From: a virus
Length of the DNA stretch: 56,414 nucleotides
Direction: 5' to 3' (one strand)
IMG/VR virus record: IMGVR_UViG_3300005253_000563
Coordinates: 1 to 56,414 of that record
Under the pieces are notes generated by a model. That model was given only the letters and a program-made list of their open reading frames with translations. It was not told where the DNA came from and made no database searches. Each line of letters starts with the position of its first letter. The stretch's first letter is position 1. Both the position numbers and the translations under genes were made by a program. This document shows positions 22,812-29,843 of the stretch, in pieces.

Positions 22812-23255
22812 ATGGAATATATACACGACGATGAGGCGCAATTCGCAATAGACAACGCACCCCCTATCCCCGAAGGACAGAGGTGTGAGAGTGACAATCA
22901 CATGGAGATGTGCTTTGATTCCTACTTAGTCTACCACGCCTGTCAATGCGAGGAATGTGGTAAGGTCTTTAGTGCGGAGGAAGAGGACGATCTACTAGAG
23001 CAGGGGGACACCTGCCCTAACTGCGAAGGCGAGCATACTCTCAATGATGATGGCTTATTCTGGACCGAAGAAGAGCCTCTTGCTGAAGTACCTATTTTCC
23101 AGATAGACAAAGAGAAAGGTCAGGTCTGTGTGACCTTCTTCTGCGAATTCTGTGGCGCAGAAACCGAGGGACTAAGAGATTACATATCAGAAGAAGGTGG
23201 TTGGCCTACTCAAGACGGAGAGCTGATCAGACCAAACAGGTGTTCGGAGTTGTAG
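22812..23255 (+). CDS. Multi-zinc-ribbon acidic protein
   Basis: 147 residues from ATG 22812 (AGGAGGTG upstream). CQCEECGKVF with CPNCEGEH, and later CEFCGAE with a C-terminal Cys, give two zinc ribbons in a very acidic chain. Function unknown. Confidence 0.55.
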   Translation: MEYIHDDEAQFAIDNAPPIPEGQRCESDNHMEMCFDSYLVYHACQCEECGKVFSAEEEDDLLEQGDTCPNCEGEHTLNDDGLFWTEEEPLAEVPIFQIDKEKGQVCVTFFCEFCGAETEGLRDYISEEGGWPTQDGELIRPNRCSEL

Positions 23256-23257
23256 TC

Positions 23258-23461
23258 ATGACACGGAGTGTATGTGCGTCACTTCTATTATGCGACAGCA
23301 AGGTGACTCTGCTCTGTTATGGGTGTAACAAGACCTTCTGCAAGGAGCACTCATCCATACGCCTGTGGCTGTCCTATCGGGTAAGTGGGGGCTGGAACGA
23401 GCGCAAGCACCGTATCTGTGACGATTGTTGGATTGGAAAGTACCCAGGAGAACTACAATAG
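23258..23461 (+). CDS. Zinc-finger protein with CYGC...CDDC
   Basis: 67 residues from ATG 23258. LCYGCNKTFCKEHSS, then CDDCW, resemble cross-brace zinc fingers (B-box or AN1-like C-x2-C...C-x2-H). Function unknown. Confidence 0.5.
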   Translation: MTRSVCASLLLCDSKVTLLCYGCNKTFCKEHSSIRLWLSYRVSGGWNERKHRICDDCWIGKYPGELQ

Positions 23462-23605
23462 ATGACAGACGAACGCCGCCTGGGACCATTCCGCTGGCGT
23501 GGCTCCCTGAATTGGAAGGACGTAACTGAGCGCATCATAGCGGGCGCAGTAGTGGGTGTGACTGCTGGTGTAACCATGTGGCTATTGGAACGTTTACCTG
23601 TATAA
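23462..23605 (+). CDS. 47-residue membrane protein
   Basis: ATG 23462 overlaps the previous TAG. Basic N-terminus and one span (IIAGAVVGVTAGVTMWLL). Function unknown. Confidence 0.5.
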   Translation: MTDERRLGPFRWRGSLNWKDVTERIIAGAVVGVTAGVTMWLLERLPV

Positions 23606-23615
23606 GGAGGAATCT

Positions 23616-23939
23616 ATGATCACAACACTAACCATCATAGGGATCGTCATCATTGCAACCGTAGCTTGGGGGGCATGTGGCAGACTTGCGTACCTCGGCA
23701 TATACACGGCCTGCCAGAAAGAGTTTCCGCTCATAGCGGAGGAGAATCAGAACAAGGGGGCCAAACAGGACTTTCTCCTCTCCCTCTTTGGCCCCTTCGC
23801 CCTTCTGGTAGGATTCGGGGTCTATTGCCACTACAAACATGGCTTTACGAGGCTCTCTATCGAAGAGGTACGGCGGTTCAAGAGAGAAAAGTATCCGCAG
23901 TGGACCGAGCTATTTGATGAAGATGAAGAGGAGGCTTAA
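23616..23939 (+). CDS. Two-span membrane protein
   Basis: 107 residues from ATG 23616 (AAGGAGG upstream). Spans at residues ~3-25 (TLTIIGIVIIATVAWGACG) and ~52-72 (DFLLSLFGPFALLVGFGVY), with a charged C-terminal tail. Function unknown. Confidence 0.55.
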   Translation: MITTLTIIGIVIIATVAWGACGRLAYLGIYTACQKEFPLIAEENQNKGAKQDFLLSLFGPFALLVGFGVYCHYKHGFTRLSIEEVRRFKREKYPQWTELFDEDEEEA

Positions 23940-23941
23940 TC

Positions 23942-25351
23942 CTGAACCATAACTCGATCACGTTCAACAACGTTGTCGCTCAGTTTGACGGCCCCAACAT
24001 CTTCCAAGCCAAGGAAGTGCTGCGCTATAGGCAGAAGGGGTACATCTTCACGCAGGCCCATAAGAGGGGCGGTTGGGACGGCTGGCGGTCAGTGATGACA
24101 GCAAAAGGCAACTTCTCTGCTGGGTTGATTCCTTGGTTGGTAGAACGATTGGCCAAGGAGGGCATCAGCGTGGAACTGAGGGACCAACGTCCTGAGCCTC
24201 TGCCTGTGGACAACAAGTTAGCTTTTTTACACAACAACGTGAAATTGCGCACATATCAGCACACGGCTATTGAGGCTGCGACTGCATATGGAGGAGGCAC
24301 TATCTGGTTGCCTACTGGGTCTGGAAAAACAGAGGTAATGATAGAAATCGCTAGGCGTATCGGTTGTCCTGGCTTGATACTCGTGCACAGGAAAGACCTT
24401 TTGCACCAGACGGTAGCCCGTTTTGCCGAGAATCTAGGCAATCAGGAGATCGTAGGAATCATTGGTGATGGTCACTGGAAGCCCAGCGTCCTCACTGTGG
24501 CCACCTTTCAGACTCTCTACAATAGACTCAAAGAGCGGGATACCCGTGTTCGGACTTGGTTACGCGAGAGAATAGGGCAAGTACATGTTGATGAGTGTCA
24601 GCACTTGCCCAGTAGAACATATGATAAAGTGATGTCTCAGCTCCGGTCTGCTCGTTGGAGATTCGGATACTCAGCCACACCAGACAAGGGAGGGGACTTG
24701 GAGACGTTCTTCCGTGTGACCGCCCATCTTGGCCCTACTGTGTGTCAGATAGCGGCTGAGGAGTTAGCGGATGAAGGGTATCTTGTGCCTGTTGATGTCT
24801 TCATAATACGAGTACCTCCCCCGCTTGACAAGTATAAGGACTGGCAGAAAGCCGTCAAATACGGTATTGTGGAGAACGCGGGGCGCAATCACATGATAGT
24901 AGAGTTAGCCAAACACCTAGACCAGACGGGGAGTGGTCCTGTCGTTATCTTAGTGGAGCGTATAGCCCATGGGGAGTCTCTCGCCAAGGCTCTCGGTACT
25001 CAATTCCTGGCCGGTGATGCTCCCACCAGCCAACGTCAGGCAGCATGGGCAGGTCTAAAGGACGGGAGCTTGAACGTAGTTGTGGTCTCGAAGATTGGGG
25101 AGGAGGGGTTGGACATACCGCCTCTTGCCTACCTGATCATAACTGGTGGCGGAAAAGCCCCACATCTCACGATCCAGAAGGTTGGACGTGGTATGAGAAC
25201 ATCAGAGGGAAAGGATAGGCTTTTCGTGTTTGATTTTCTAGATCAGGGTCGCTACTTGAGTGCACACGCCAAGCGACGCCTGAAAACTTATAAGGAACAG
25301 CCCGCGTATTCTTGCAGCACTGTAGATTTCATGGAGGTAGTACCACAATGA
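23942..25351 (+). CDS. UvsW-like SF2 DNA helicase, probable non-ATG start
   Basis: About 469 residues. SF2 helicases of this type act in fork reversal and recombination. N-terminal domain with GGWDG and FSAGLIPWLVERL as in UvsW, then Q-like RTYQHTA, Walker A LPTGSGKTE (~residue 122), DECQH box (~217), motif III FGYSATP, and motif VI QKVGRGMRT. The first GTG (24017) has no usable ribosome site and would cut into the N-terminal domain. The frame is open back to TGA 23924, and AGAGGAGG (23927-23934) sits seven bases before CTG 23942 and four before ATC 23939, so one of these is the likely start. Confidence 0.85.
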   Translation: MNHNSITFNNVVAQFDGPNIFQAKEVLRYRQKGYIFTQAHKRGGWDGWRSVMTAKGNFSAGLIPWLVERLAKEGISVELRDQRPEPLPVDNKLAFLHNNVKLRTYQHTAIEAATAYGGGTIWLPTGSGKTEVMIEIARRIGCPGLILVHRKDLLHQTVARFAENLGNQEIVGIIGDGHWKPSVLTVATFQTLYNRLKERDTRVRTWLRERIGQVHVDECQHLPSRTYDKVMSQLRSARWRFGYSATPDKGGDLETFFRVTAHLGPTVCQIAAEELADEGYLVPVDVFIIRVPPPLDKYKDWQKAVKYGIVENAGRNHMIVELAKHLDQTGSGPVVILVERIAHGESLAKALGTQFLAGDAPTSQRQAAWAGLKDGSLNVVVVSKIGEEGLDIPPLAYLIITGGGKAPHLTIQKVGRGMRTSEGKDRLFVFDFLDQGRYLSAHAKRRLKTYKEQPAYSCSTVDFMEVVPQ

Positions 25352-25584
25352 ACATTCAAGAAGAAGTCTTCGATATGATATCAGCAGAACGAGAGCACCA
25401 AGATAATAAGTGGGGATCACAACGTGCCCTGTATCCTAACGAATGGTACCTCATCTTAGGTGAGGAGATAGGAGAGGTAGCAAACGCCATACTTGAGAGC
25501 AAGACAGACGCAGAGATTGAAGAAGAGCTTGTGCAGGTAGCGGCTGTTGCTGTCTGTTGGTTAGAGGCCCTAAGACATGACTGA
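25348..25584 (+). CDS. MazG-like NTP pyrophosphohydrolase family protein
   Basis: 78 residues from ATG 25348, overlapping the helicase stop. AEREHQDNKWG, then EEIGEVANAILE and EELVQVAAVAVCWLE, fit the small all-alpha MazG-like family that cleaves NTPs to NMP and pyrophosphate. The first EExxE metal motif is intact; the second acidic motif is partly changed (EELVQV). Nucleotide-pool role is inferred. Confidence 0.65.
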   Translation: MNIQEEVFDMISAEREHQDNKWGSQRALYPNEWYLILGEEIGEVANAILESKTDAEIEEELVQVAAVAVCWLEALRHD

Positions 25585-25945
25585 CCTACTAACCACATCC
25601 CTTGTAGCCACCTTCGCTCTGGGCCTAGCCACTTGGCACCTTGCCCGTGTCATCAGTGACGGCGCGCTGTTTGAGCCCCTGCGTCAGCGGGTTAGGTTGA
25701 ACTGGTACGGATCAAGATTGAACGCCCTACATGTAAGCCTCAATAACTGTCGTCTCTGCCTCAACACACAGGTGGCTATCCTCCTAACGTGGGGGGCACT
25801 GGTAACAGGGCTCGTCGTTGAATGGTACGAGCCTAGCAGCTACCCGCTGGCTGTTTGGGCCTTCGCCTTCGTAGTGGGACCGTTCCTTACTGCTGGCTGG
25901 GCAGAGATAATCCGTAGAGTAGAATGTTGCGAGGTGAAAGGGTGA
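25577..25945 (+). CDS. Membrane protein, DUF1360-like
   Basis: 122 residues with spans at ~6-24, ~65-82 and ~88-110. The NNCRLCLNTQVA segment before the second span recalls the C-x2-C of DUF1360 membrane proteins, a weak match. Overlaps the previous gene by eight bases. Confidence 0.5.
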   Translation: MTDLLTTSLVATFALGLATWHLARVISDGALFEPLRQRVRLNWYGSRLNALHVSLNNCRLCLNTQVAILLTWGALVTGLVVEWYEPSSYPLAVWAFAFVVGPFLTAGWAEIIRRVECCEVKG

Positions 25946-26208
25946 AACACATCGATATCGTAAGCCAACACCTGAGCTTAGAGATAGGCTTCACTGGCGA
26001 CCTTCACCCCGCAGGGCTCACTGAGGCTATCATAGAGGCACTAGAGAAGGGGGGGGTGCTAGAAGCAGCGGGTATTGTCTACCTCAAAGCTGAGGCTCCT
26101 GGGCACAAGCTAGTAGCTATCAACCTCTGGGCACCCGATCCAGTTGAAGAGATAGAACCACCCACGATACCAGAGGAAGAAGAGAAAGGACTAACCCCTA
26201 ATGTGTGA
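25942..26208 (+). CDS. Hypothetical protein
   Basis: 88 residues from GTG 25942 (AGGTGA upstream, GTGA overlap; ATG 25924 is the alternative). Mixed alpha/beta (GLTEAIIEALEKGGVLEAA, KLVAINLWAP) and an acidic Pro-rich tail. Not recognised. Confidence 0.5.
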   Translation: MKHIDIVSQHLSLEIGFTGDLHPAGLTEAIIEALEKGGVLEAAGIVYLKAEAPGHKLVAINLWAPDPVEEIEPPTIPEEEEKGLTPNV

Positions 26209-26623
26209 ACCAATTACGGCGGAGGACACAGCCCGAGAAGCCCGCCGCGCTGTCATGCACCTAAGAGCACAGCATGGCATGTGGAATCTGGATGAGGTGG
26301 TGGACTGGTTGTTCAACGCGCAGGAAGACAAAGCCCGCCTGGAGCAGGAGCTAACGCCTTGGAAGCAGGAGTTTCCTAACTGGGACACGCTAGAGGTTGC
26401 GAAGCGCATCCAAGACCTAGAGGCCGAGGTGCGAATGGCCTGCCAAGATCGCGATGACCGTGAGACCAAGCCGGGCGAGGCCAGGGAGGCGCTGCAACCT
26501 TTCATCGAGCACGCCGAGAAGCGCCCTATGGAGTCTCATTGGACTACCTGGGCTAGCTTCGATGATTTCGCCAAGGCCCGCGCCGCCTGTCGAAGCGAGC
26601 CTGAAAGCGAAAAAGGTGAGTAA
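26201..26623 (+). CDS. Coiled-coil hypothetical protein
   Basis: 140 residues from ATG 26201. Helical throughout (EDKARLEQELTPWKQEF, AKRIQDLEAEVRMACQDRDD). Its stop codon lies inside the left arm of the 24-bp inverted repeat at 26618. Function unknown. Confidence 0.5.
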   Translation: MCEPITAEDTAREARRAVMHLRAQHGMWNLDEVVDWLFNAQEDKARLEQELTPWKQEFPNWDTLEVAKRIQDLEAEVRMACQDRDDRETKPGEAREALQPFIEHAEKRPMESHWTTWASFDDFAKARAACRSEPESEKGE

Positions 26624-26677
26624 CCTACCTATAAGTTTATTCAGGTATACAACAATAAACTTATAGGTAGGTTACTC
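26618..26677. repeat. 24-bp perfect inverted repeat with 12-base loop
   Basis: Arms 26618-26641 and 26654-26677 are perfect complements (left arm begins GAGTAACCTACCTATAAG). The RNA would form a very stable long stem directly at the end of the 26201 gene. Possible bidirectional terminator, RNase III site or recombination site. The right arm plus loop is repeated at 26812. Confidence 0.8.
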
Positions 26678-26843
26678 TTCATTAGTACTGCAATAACATA
26701 AGAGAATAATAGTAAATACAGATACAGAAAAGCCGAAAAGGGTGAGTAGCCTACCCAGGGTTTTCACCCACAAAAAGAAAAGGGTGAGTAGCCTACTGCC
26801 GGTGGTTCGTTTATACAACAATAAACTTATAGGTAGGTTACTC
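26646..26843 (+). repeat. 32-bp exact direct repeat (26646-26677 and 26812-26843) plus three GTGAGTA-CCTAC units
   Basis: The 32 bases at 26646-26677 recur exactly at 26812-26843. A second family, GAAAAGG(G)TGAGTA(A/G)CCTAC, occurs at 26609, 26735 and 26777. Its GAGTAnCCTAC part is near-complementary to the GTAGGTTACTC end of the 32-bp repeat, so several alternative stems are possible. The whole gap 26624-26871 has no convincing gene. Confidence 0.75.
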
Positions 26844-26871
26844 AGGGTTAAAGTGAGAAAGGAAAACACCC

Positions 26872-27231
26872 ATGTCTAAGACAATCACCATCCAAGAAGC
26901 AAGAGAAACTCTAGTTGCCGTCATTAGGCGCAGTCCTGATAGTGTAAACATCGACTATGAGCGATTTCTGAAAGCACAGAAGTCCCTCCAAGCAGGAAAC
27001 GGTGCTTACTTAGAATTTGAATCCTCTCTTTGGGGAGGTTCCGCCACTGTTATTCTGTACGAGAGTTTCTCTAAGCCCACCTTCTCCGTTGAAGTCAGTT
27101 GGTTTGCTATGCGCCATACAGTAGCAGCAACTCACGTAGCTATAGAGACCTATCAACAGGCTCTCAGATTAGCTGCGCTCTTAGAAGCCACCATTCAAGG
27201 CTTCCCTGAGATAGTAGAGGAGGAGTCATGA
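26872..27231 (+). CDS. Hypothetical protein
   Basis: 119 residues from ATG 26872 (AAAGGAA upstream), first gene after the repeat region. Alpha/beta (GAYLEFESSLWGGSATVILY, AIETYQQALRLAALLEAT). Not recognised. Confidence 0.5.
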   Translation: MSKTITIQEARETLVAVIRRSPDSVNIDYERFLKAQKSLQAGNGAYLEFESSLWGGSATVILYESFSKPTFSVEVSWFAMRHTVAATHVAIETYQQALRLAALLEATIQGFPEIVEEES

Positions 27232-27704
27232 GCGCTATAACAGACGCGTGCCGACGGGTGAGGGAACTTAGTGAGCAGGACGCGATCTCTCGCAGCGATG
27301 TAGTCTATGCTGAGGGGGGTCGCGCCAAGGTTTATCATGCTCTCGCTGAAGGGAAGGACTGGTGTGCCGCTTGCACTGGCGAGAGGGCAAAGACAATGGC
27401 CCACATACGGCGTGCAGTGATCAAGCTCAAGTTGCGGCCTTGTCGGAAGTGTTACCCGTCCTTCGGCGGTGAGAGCCCACCTTCGCTCTTTGAGGCTAGG
27501 CGCTGGCTCGAAGATGCCGCCCCGGTGCTGCGTGACCTCGCCTGCAAGGCGCTGCTGATGCTGGAGGAACTAGGCTGGAACGGTGCGCCAGTGGCGGGCC
27601 AAGCCCGGTGCGACTTCTGCGGCAACGGGCAACGAGAAGGCCACGATCAGGACTGTGAACTAGGCCGCTTCCTCCGCCGTGCAGCCAAGGAACTAGGAGC
27701 ATGA
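27228..27704 (+). CDS. Zinc-binding protein with CDFC...EGHDQDC unit
   Basis: 158 residues from ATG 27228 (GAGGAG upstream). CAACTGER and CRKCYP in the middle, and CDFCGNGQREGHDQDCELG at the end. The last unit matches the repeated CSNC...EGHDSNC units of the 13278 protein. Function unknown. Confidence 0.5.
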   Translation: MSAITDACRRVRELSEQDAISRSDVVYAEGGRAKVYHALAEGKDWCAACTGERAKTMAHIRRAVIKLKLRPCRKCYPSFGGESPPSLFEARRWLEDAAPVLRDLACKALLMLEELGWNGAPVAGQARCDFCGNGQREGHDQDCELGRFLRRAAKELGA

Positions 27705-27707
27705 CTC

Positions 27708-28139
27708 ATGGATACAACCATTGTCAAGAGATACTGCTCCAATGGGCACAAGTTTCAGGTTAAGCCCACCTTCATACCCTGCTGCCTTCAGGCATCTAAG
27801 CACATTAAGAGGAGAAGGCGCTACAGACAGCCCTCTAATGGCCGTTCAGCACAGAAACGGCGTCAGAGAGCACATGCCTTCCTTAAACTCCGTGACAGGG
27901 GCCTCTGTCGTTACTGTGGGGAGCCTGGGGTGGAGGTAGACCATGTAATGCCCCGCTGTAGTAATGGTTCAGAGAGTGCGTTTGGAAATATGGTTTGGTG
28001 TTGCAGGCGGTGTAATGGTGTGAAGGGAGCTAAGGAAGGGTTCAACATGAAGAATAGCAGGCTCTACTACGAAGGGCAGCTTATTGCTCCTAGTCATTTG
28101 TTTGGGGCAGAGTTGTTGCAGAGGTTGCAAACCGGCTAA
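27708..28139 (+). CDS. HNH endonuclease
   Basis: 143 residues from ATG 27708. The HNH core is intact: CRYCGEPGVEVDHVMPRCSNG (first Cys pair, then DH with the catalytic His), N of FGNMVWCC, and RRCNGVKG (second Cys pair, residues ~65-110). A basic N-terminal region (HIKRRRRYRQPSNGRSAQKRRQ) probably contacts DNA. In line with its neighbours, so it may be a phage nicking or packaging nuclease or a mobile HNH. Confidence 0.8.
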   Translation: MDTTIVKRYCSNGHKFQVKPTFIPCCLQASKHIKRRRRYRQPSNGRSAQKRRQRAHAFLKLRDRGLCRYCGEPGVEVDHVMPRCSNGSESAFGNMVWCCRRCNGVKGAKEGFNMKNSRLYYEGQLIAPSHLFGAELLQRLQTG

Positions 28140-28170
28140 CGGTACGGTAGAATTCAAGAGGAGGTATCTC

Positions 28171-28581
28171 ATGAAATTATTTAATTGTGACGAGAAGAAG
28201 ACTAAGGGAGGCGTCTGTACTCGATGTCATGGTGTGTTCATAGTAGAAGGATTGGTTCCCTACCAGATCATAACACTAAGTTCGGCGCATCCTGAGGAGT
28301 CAGCGTTCATAGATATTCTATACTACTGTCGAACGTGTCGAGATATGCTGCCTGGCTCATACCGAATTCAATTTACATTAGGAGCACTACCTCCCGGGGC
28401 ATCCTTAGTTGAGTCGCGCTTCTTTGAGGAGAGGGTTGAGGTCCAATTTAACGAAGACGGTCGTCACCCTTATCGAGTAAACCAGTTTCAAGAAGTAGAC
28501 TATCAAGGAAATCCTCTATTCCCTGTCACACAGGAGCAGAAGGACTTTCTCACTAAGAAGGCAGCAGAGAAAAGTAAGTAG
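28171..28581 (+). CDS. Zinc-knuckle hypothetical protein
   Basis: 136 residues from ATG 28171 (AGAGGAGG upstream). VCTRCHGVFIVEG and YYCRTCRDM bracket a beta-hairpin. The same layout (CDKCYGTFQEKG and YYCTACA) occurs in the 42984 product, so they are probably related. Function unknown. Confidence 0.55.
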   Translation: MKLFNCDEKKTKGGVCTRCHGVFIVEGLVPYQIITLSSAHPEESAFIDILYYCRTCRDMLPGSYRIQFTLGALPPGASLVESRFFEERVEVQFNEDGRHPYRVNQFQEVDYQGNPLFPVTQEQKDFLTKKAAEKSK

Positions 28582-28593
28582 AGGAGGTGTAGT

Positions 28594-28695
28594 ATGGCTG
28601 GTAATTTCATTCTAGCAGTAGCTATTTACATTTGCGGGCTTCGCATTCTTCGTAAGATTTCACTAGAGGAGGTGCATCACAATGGCAAAGACTAA
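28594..28695 (+). CDS. 33-residue membrane micro-protein
   Basis: ATG 28594 with GAGGAGGTG upstream; overlaps the next gene by 14 bases. One span (FILAVAIYICGLRIL). Function unknown. Confidence 0.45.
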   Translation: MAGNFILAVAIYICGLRILRKISLEEVHHNGKD

Positions 28696-29056
28696 GATTG
28701 TCTGGAAAGTCGTTCGGAGACGGGGAGGTAAGAGAATTTCCGCTATCGTTTCTCGGGGACAGGGAGGTATTGAGTACAGTGAGCCTGGTACCCCTACTAT
28801 AGCCCCCATAGACACCAAACTGTTAGCCTTTGCTAGACGTAAAGACGCATTACAGTTCCGTGTTACAAGGCCTTACGAAGTATGGAGGGCAGAGGCCAAA
28901 GACACCAAATTTGTACAATACTTGTATAATCCATTTCGTCCTAGTAGGTTTGTTGCTTTTTGGCAGAATACACTTTCTCCTGTTCAGTTTCTAACGCCTG
29001 CCCCTTCCAGCACTGTCTCTTGTTCAGAGCTGACTCTACTTGAGAAGGTGGGATGA
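28682..29056 (+). CDS. Hypothetical protein, paralogue of 22254-22640
   Basis: 124 residues from ATG 28682 (GAGGAGG upstream). Shares KIVWKVVRR.GGKR.SA, KLLAF, YEVW.AEAK, RFVAFW and TVSCSELTL with the 22254 product. Function unknown. Confidence 0.6.
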   Translation: MAKTKIVWKVVRRRGGKRISAIVSRGQGGIEYSEPGTPTIAPIDTKLLAFARRKDALQFRVTRPYEVWRAEAKDTKFVQYLYNPFRPSRFVAFWQNTLSPVQFLTPAPSSTVSCSELTLLEKVG

Positions 29057-29406
29057 AGAGCATCACTATCTCTGATGGTGGTAATAGGTTCACCCTCCTC
29101 ATTCGGGAGGATGTTGACCTACCTCCCCTGCCGATACAAGAGCAGCCAGCTCACATACGCTTCCTGAACTGGTGGAAGGATGAGTGTAGGAAGCGGGGTA
29201 TTGAGTACGTTTACAGAGTGGCAGAGCCTCAAGGCCATAAGATCATTCAGTCCCTACTTAAGAAGCACTCCATAGAGGAGCTTCAGGAGTTGGCAAACCA
29301 CTTCTTTTTAGATCATGGCGACAAACTGCGGGAGTTTCCGCATCACTTCGCTATGTTTGCTGCCCTGATAACACGTATGAAACAGGAGTTGAAGAGAGAT
29401 GGATAA
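29053..29406 (+). CDS. Possible helicase loader / replisome-organiser C-terminal domain
   Basis: 117 residues from ATG 29053 (ATGA overlap). RFLNWWKDECRKRG and HKIIQSLLKKHSIEELQELA followed by NHFFLDHGDKLREFPHHF look like the helical C-terminal part of small phage replication proteins encoded near DnaB. Context supports it: the DnaB-like helicase is two genes downstream. Low certainty. Confidence 0.45.
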   Translation: MKSITISDGGNRFTLLIREDVDLPPLPIQEQPAHIRFLNWWKDECRKRGIEYVYRVAEPQGHKIIQSLLKKHSIEELQELANHFFLDHGDKLREFPHHFAMFAALITRMKQELKRDG

Positions 29407-29608
29407 GCCACGTAAGCAGTACGCAGTGTTAGCTGTGGAGGAATGGAGCGCTTTAACAGAAGATGGACGCCCCATCCAGATAAACTTTAAGCCGGGTATG
29501 CCAGTAGGATTCCTGCCTGTATTTGATGTTAGGGAGGATGCAGAGACTTGGGCTGAGAAATGTGGGGCGGTAGTTATCGAGACTCAGGGGATTAGGTGTG
29601 AAGCGTAA
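29399..29608 (+). CDS. Small hypothetical protein
   Basis: 69 residues from ATG 29399, overlapping the previous gene. Alpha/beta (KQYAVLAVEEWSALTE, REDAETWAEKCGAVVIE). Not recognised. Confidence 0.45.
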   Translation: MDKPRKQYAVLAVEEWSALTEDGRPIQINFKPGMPVGFLPVFDVREDAETWAEKCGAVVIETQGIRCEA

Positions 29609-29843
29609 GCACGAAGGTTGCACACATGGGCCGGGGGGGTCGTGGACAAAAGACTCCACCCGTTATTGGTGTAAACGATGTGACACCTGTGATCGTTTTG
29701 GGCTCCGAGCAGAGTATTATGAGGTTTATTCTTATGAGGGCAGTTGGTGGTTTGAGTGTGTATGGTGTTGGGGAGAGACCGTTGCTAACTCTAATGGGGT
29801 ACGCCGGGGTTGGGGACATTCGAAATCTCAGTACCATCTGTAA
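29598..29843 (+). CDS. Trp/Cys-rich zinc-binding protein
   Basis: 81 residues from GTG 29598. YWCKRCDTCDRFG and WWFECVWCWGE give a zinc-ribbon arrangement in a Trp-rich chain. Its TAA overlaps the helicase ATG. Function unknown. Confidence 0.45.
   Translation: MKRKHEGCTHGPGGSWTKDSTRYWCKRCDTCDRFGLRAEYYEVYSYEGSWWFECVWCWGETVANSNGVRRGWGHSKSQYHL

Noticed and set aside
26609-26843. CRISPR array
   Set aside because: Repeats differ in length and orientation, overlap each other as a palindrome, and spacers are not regular.
26672-26869. 65-residue hydrophobic minus-strand frame in the repeat island
   Set aside because: Built from the repeats themselves, with no ribosome site; hydrophobicity follows from the AT-rich repeats.
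27708-28139. HNH gene as part of an intein or intron
   Set aside because: It has its own start and stop, lies in line with the neighbours, and no interrupted gene is seen on its flanks.
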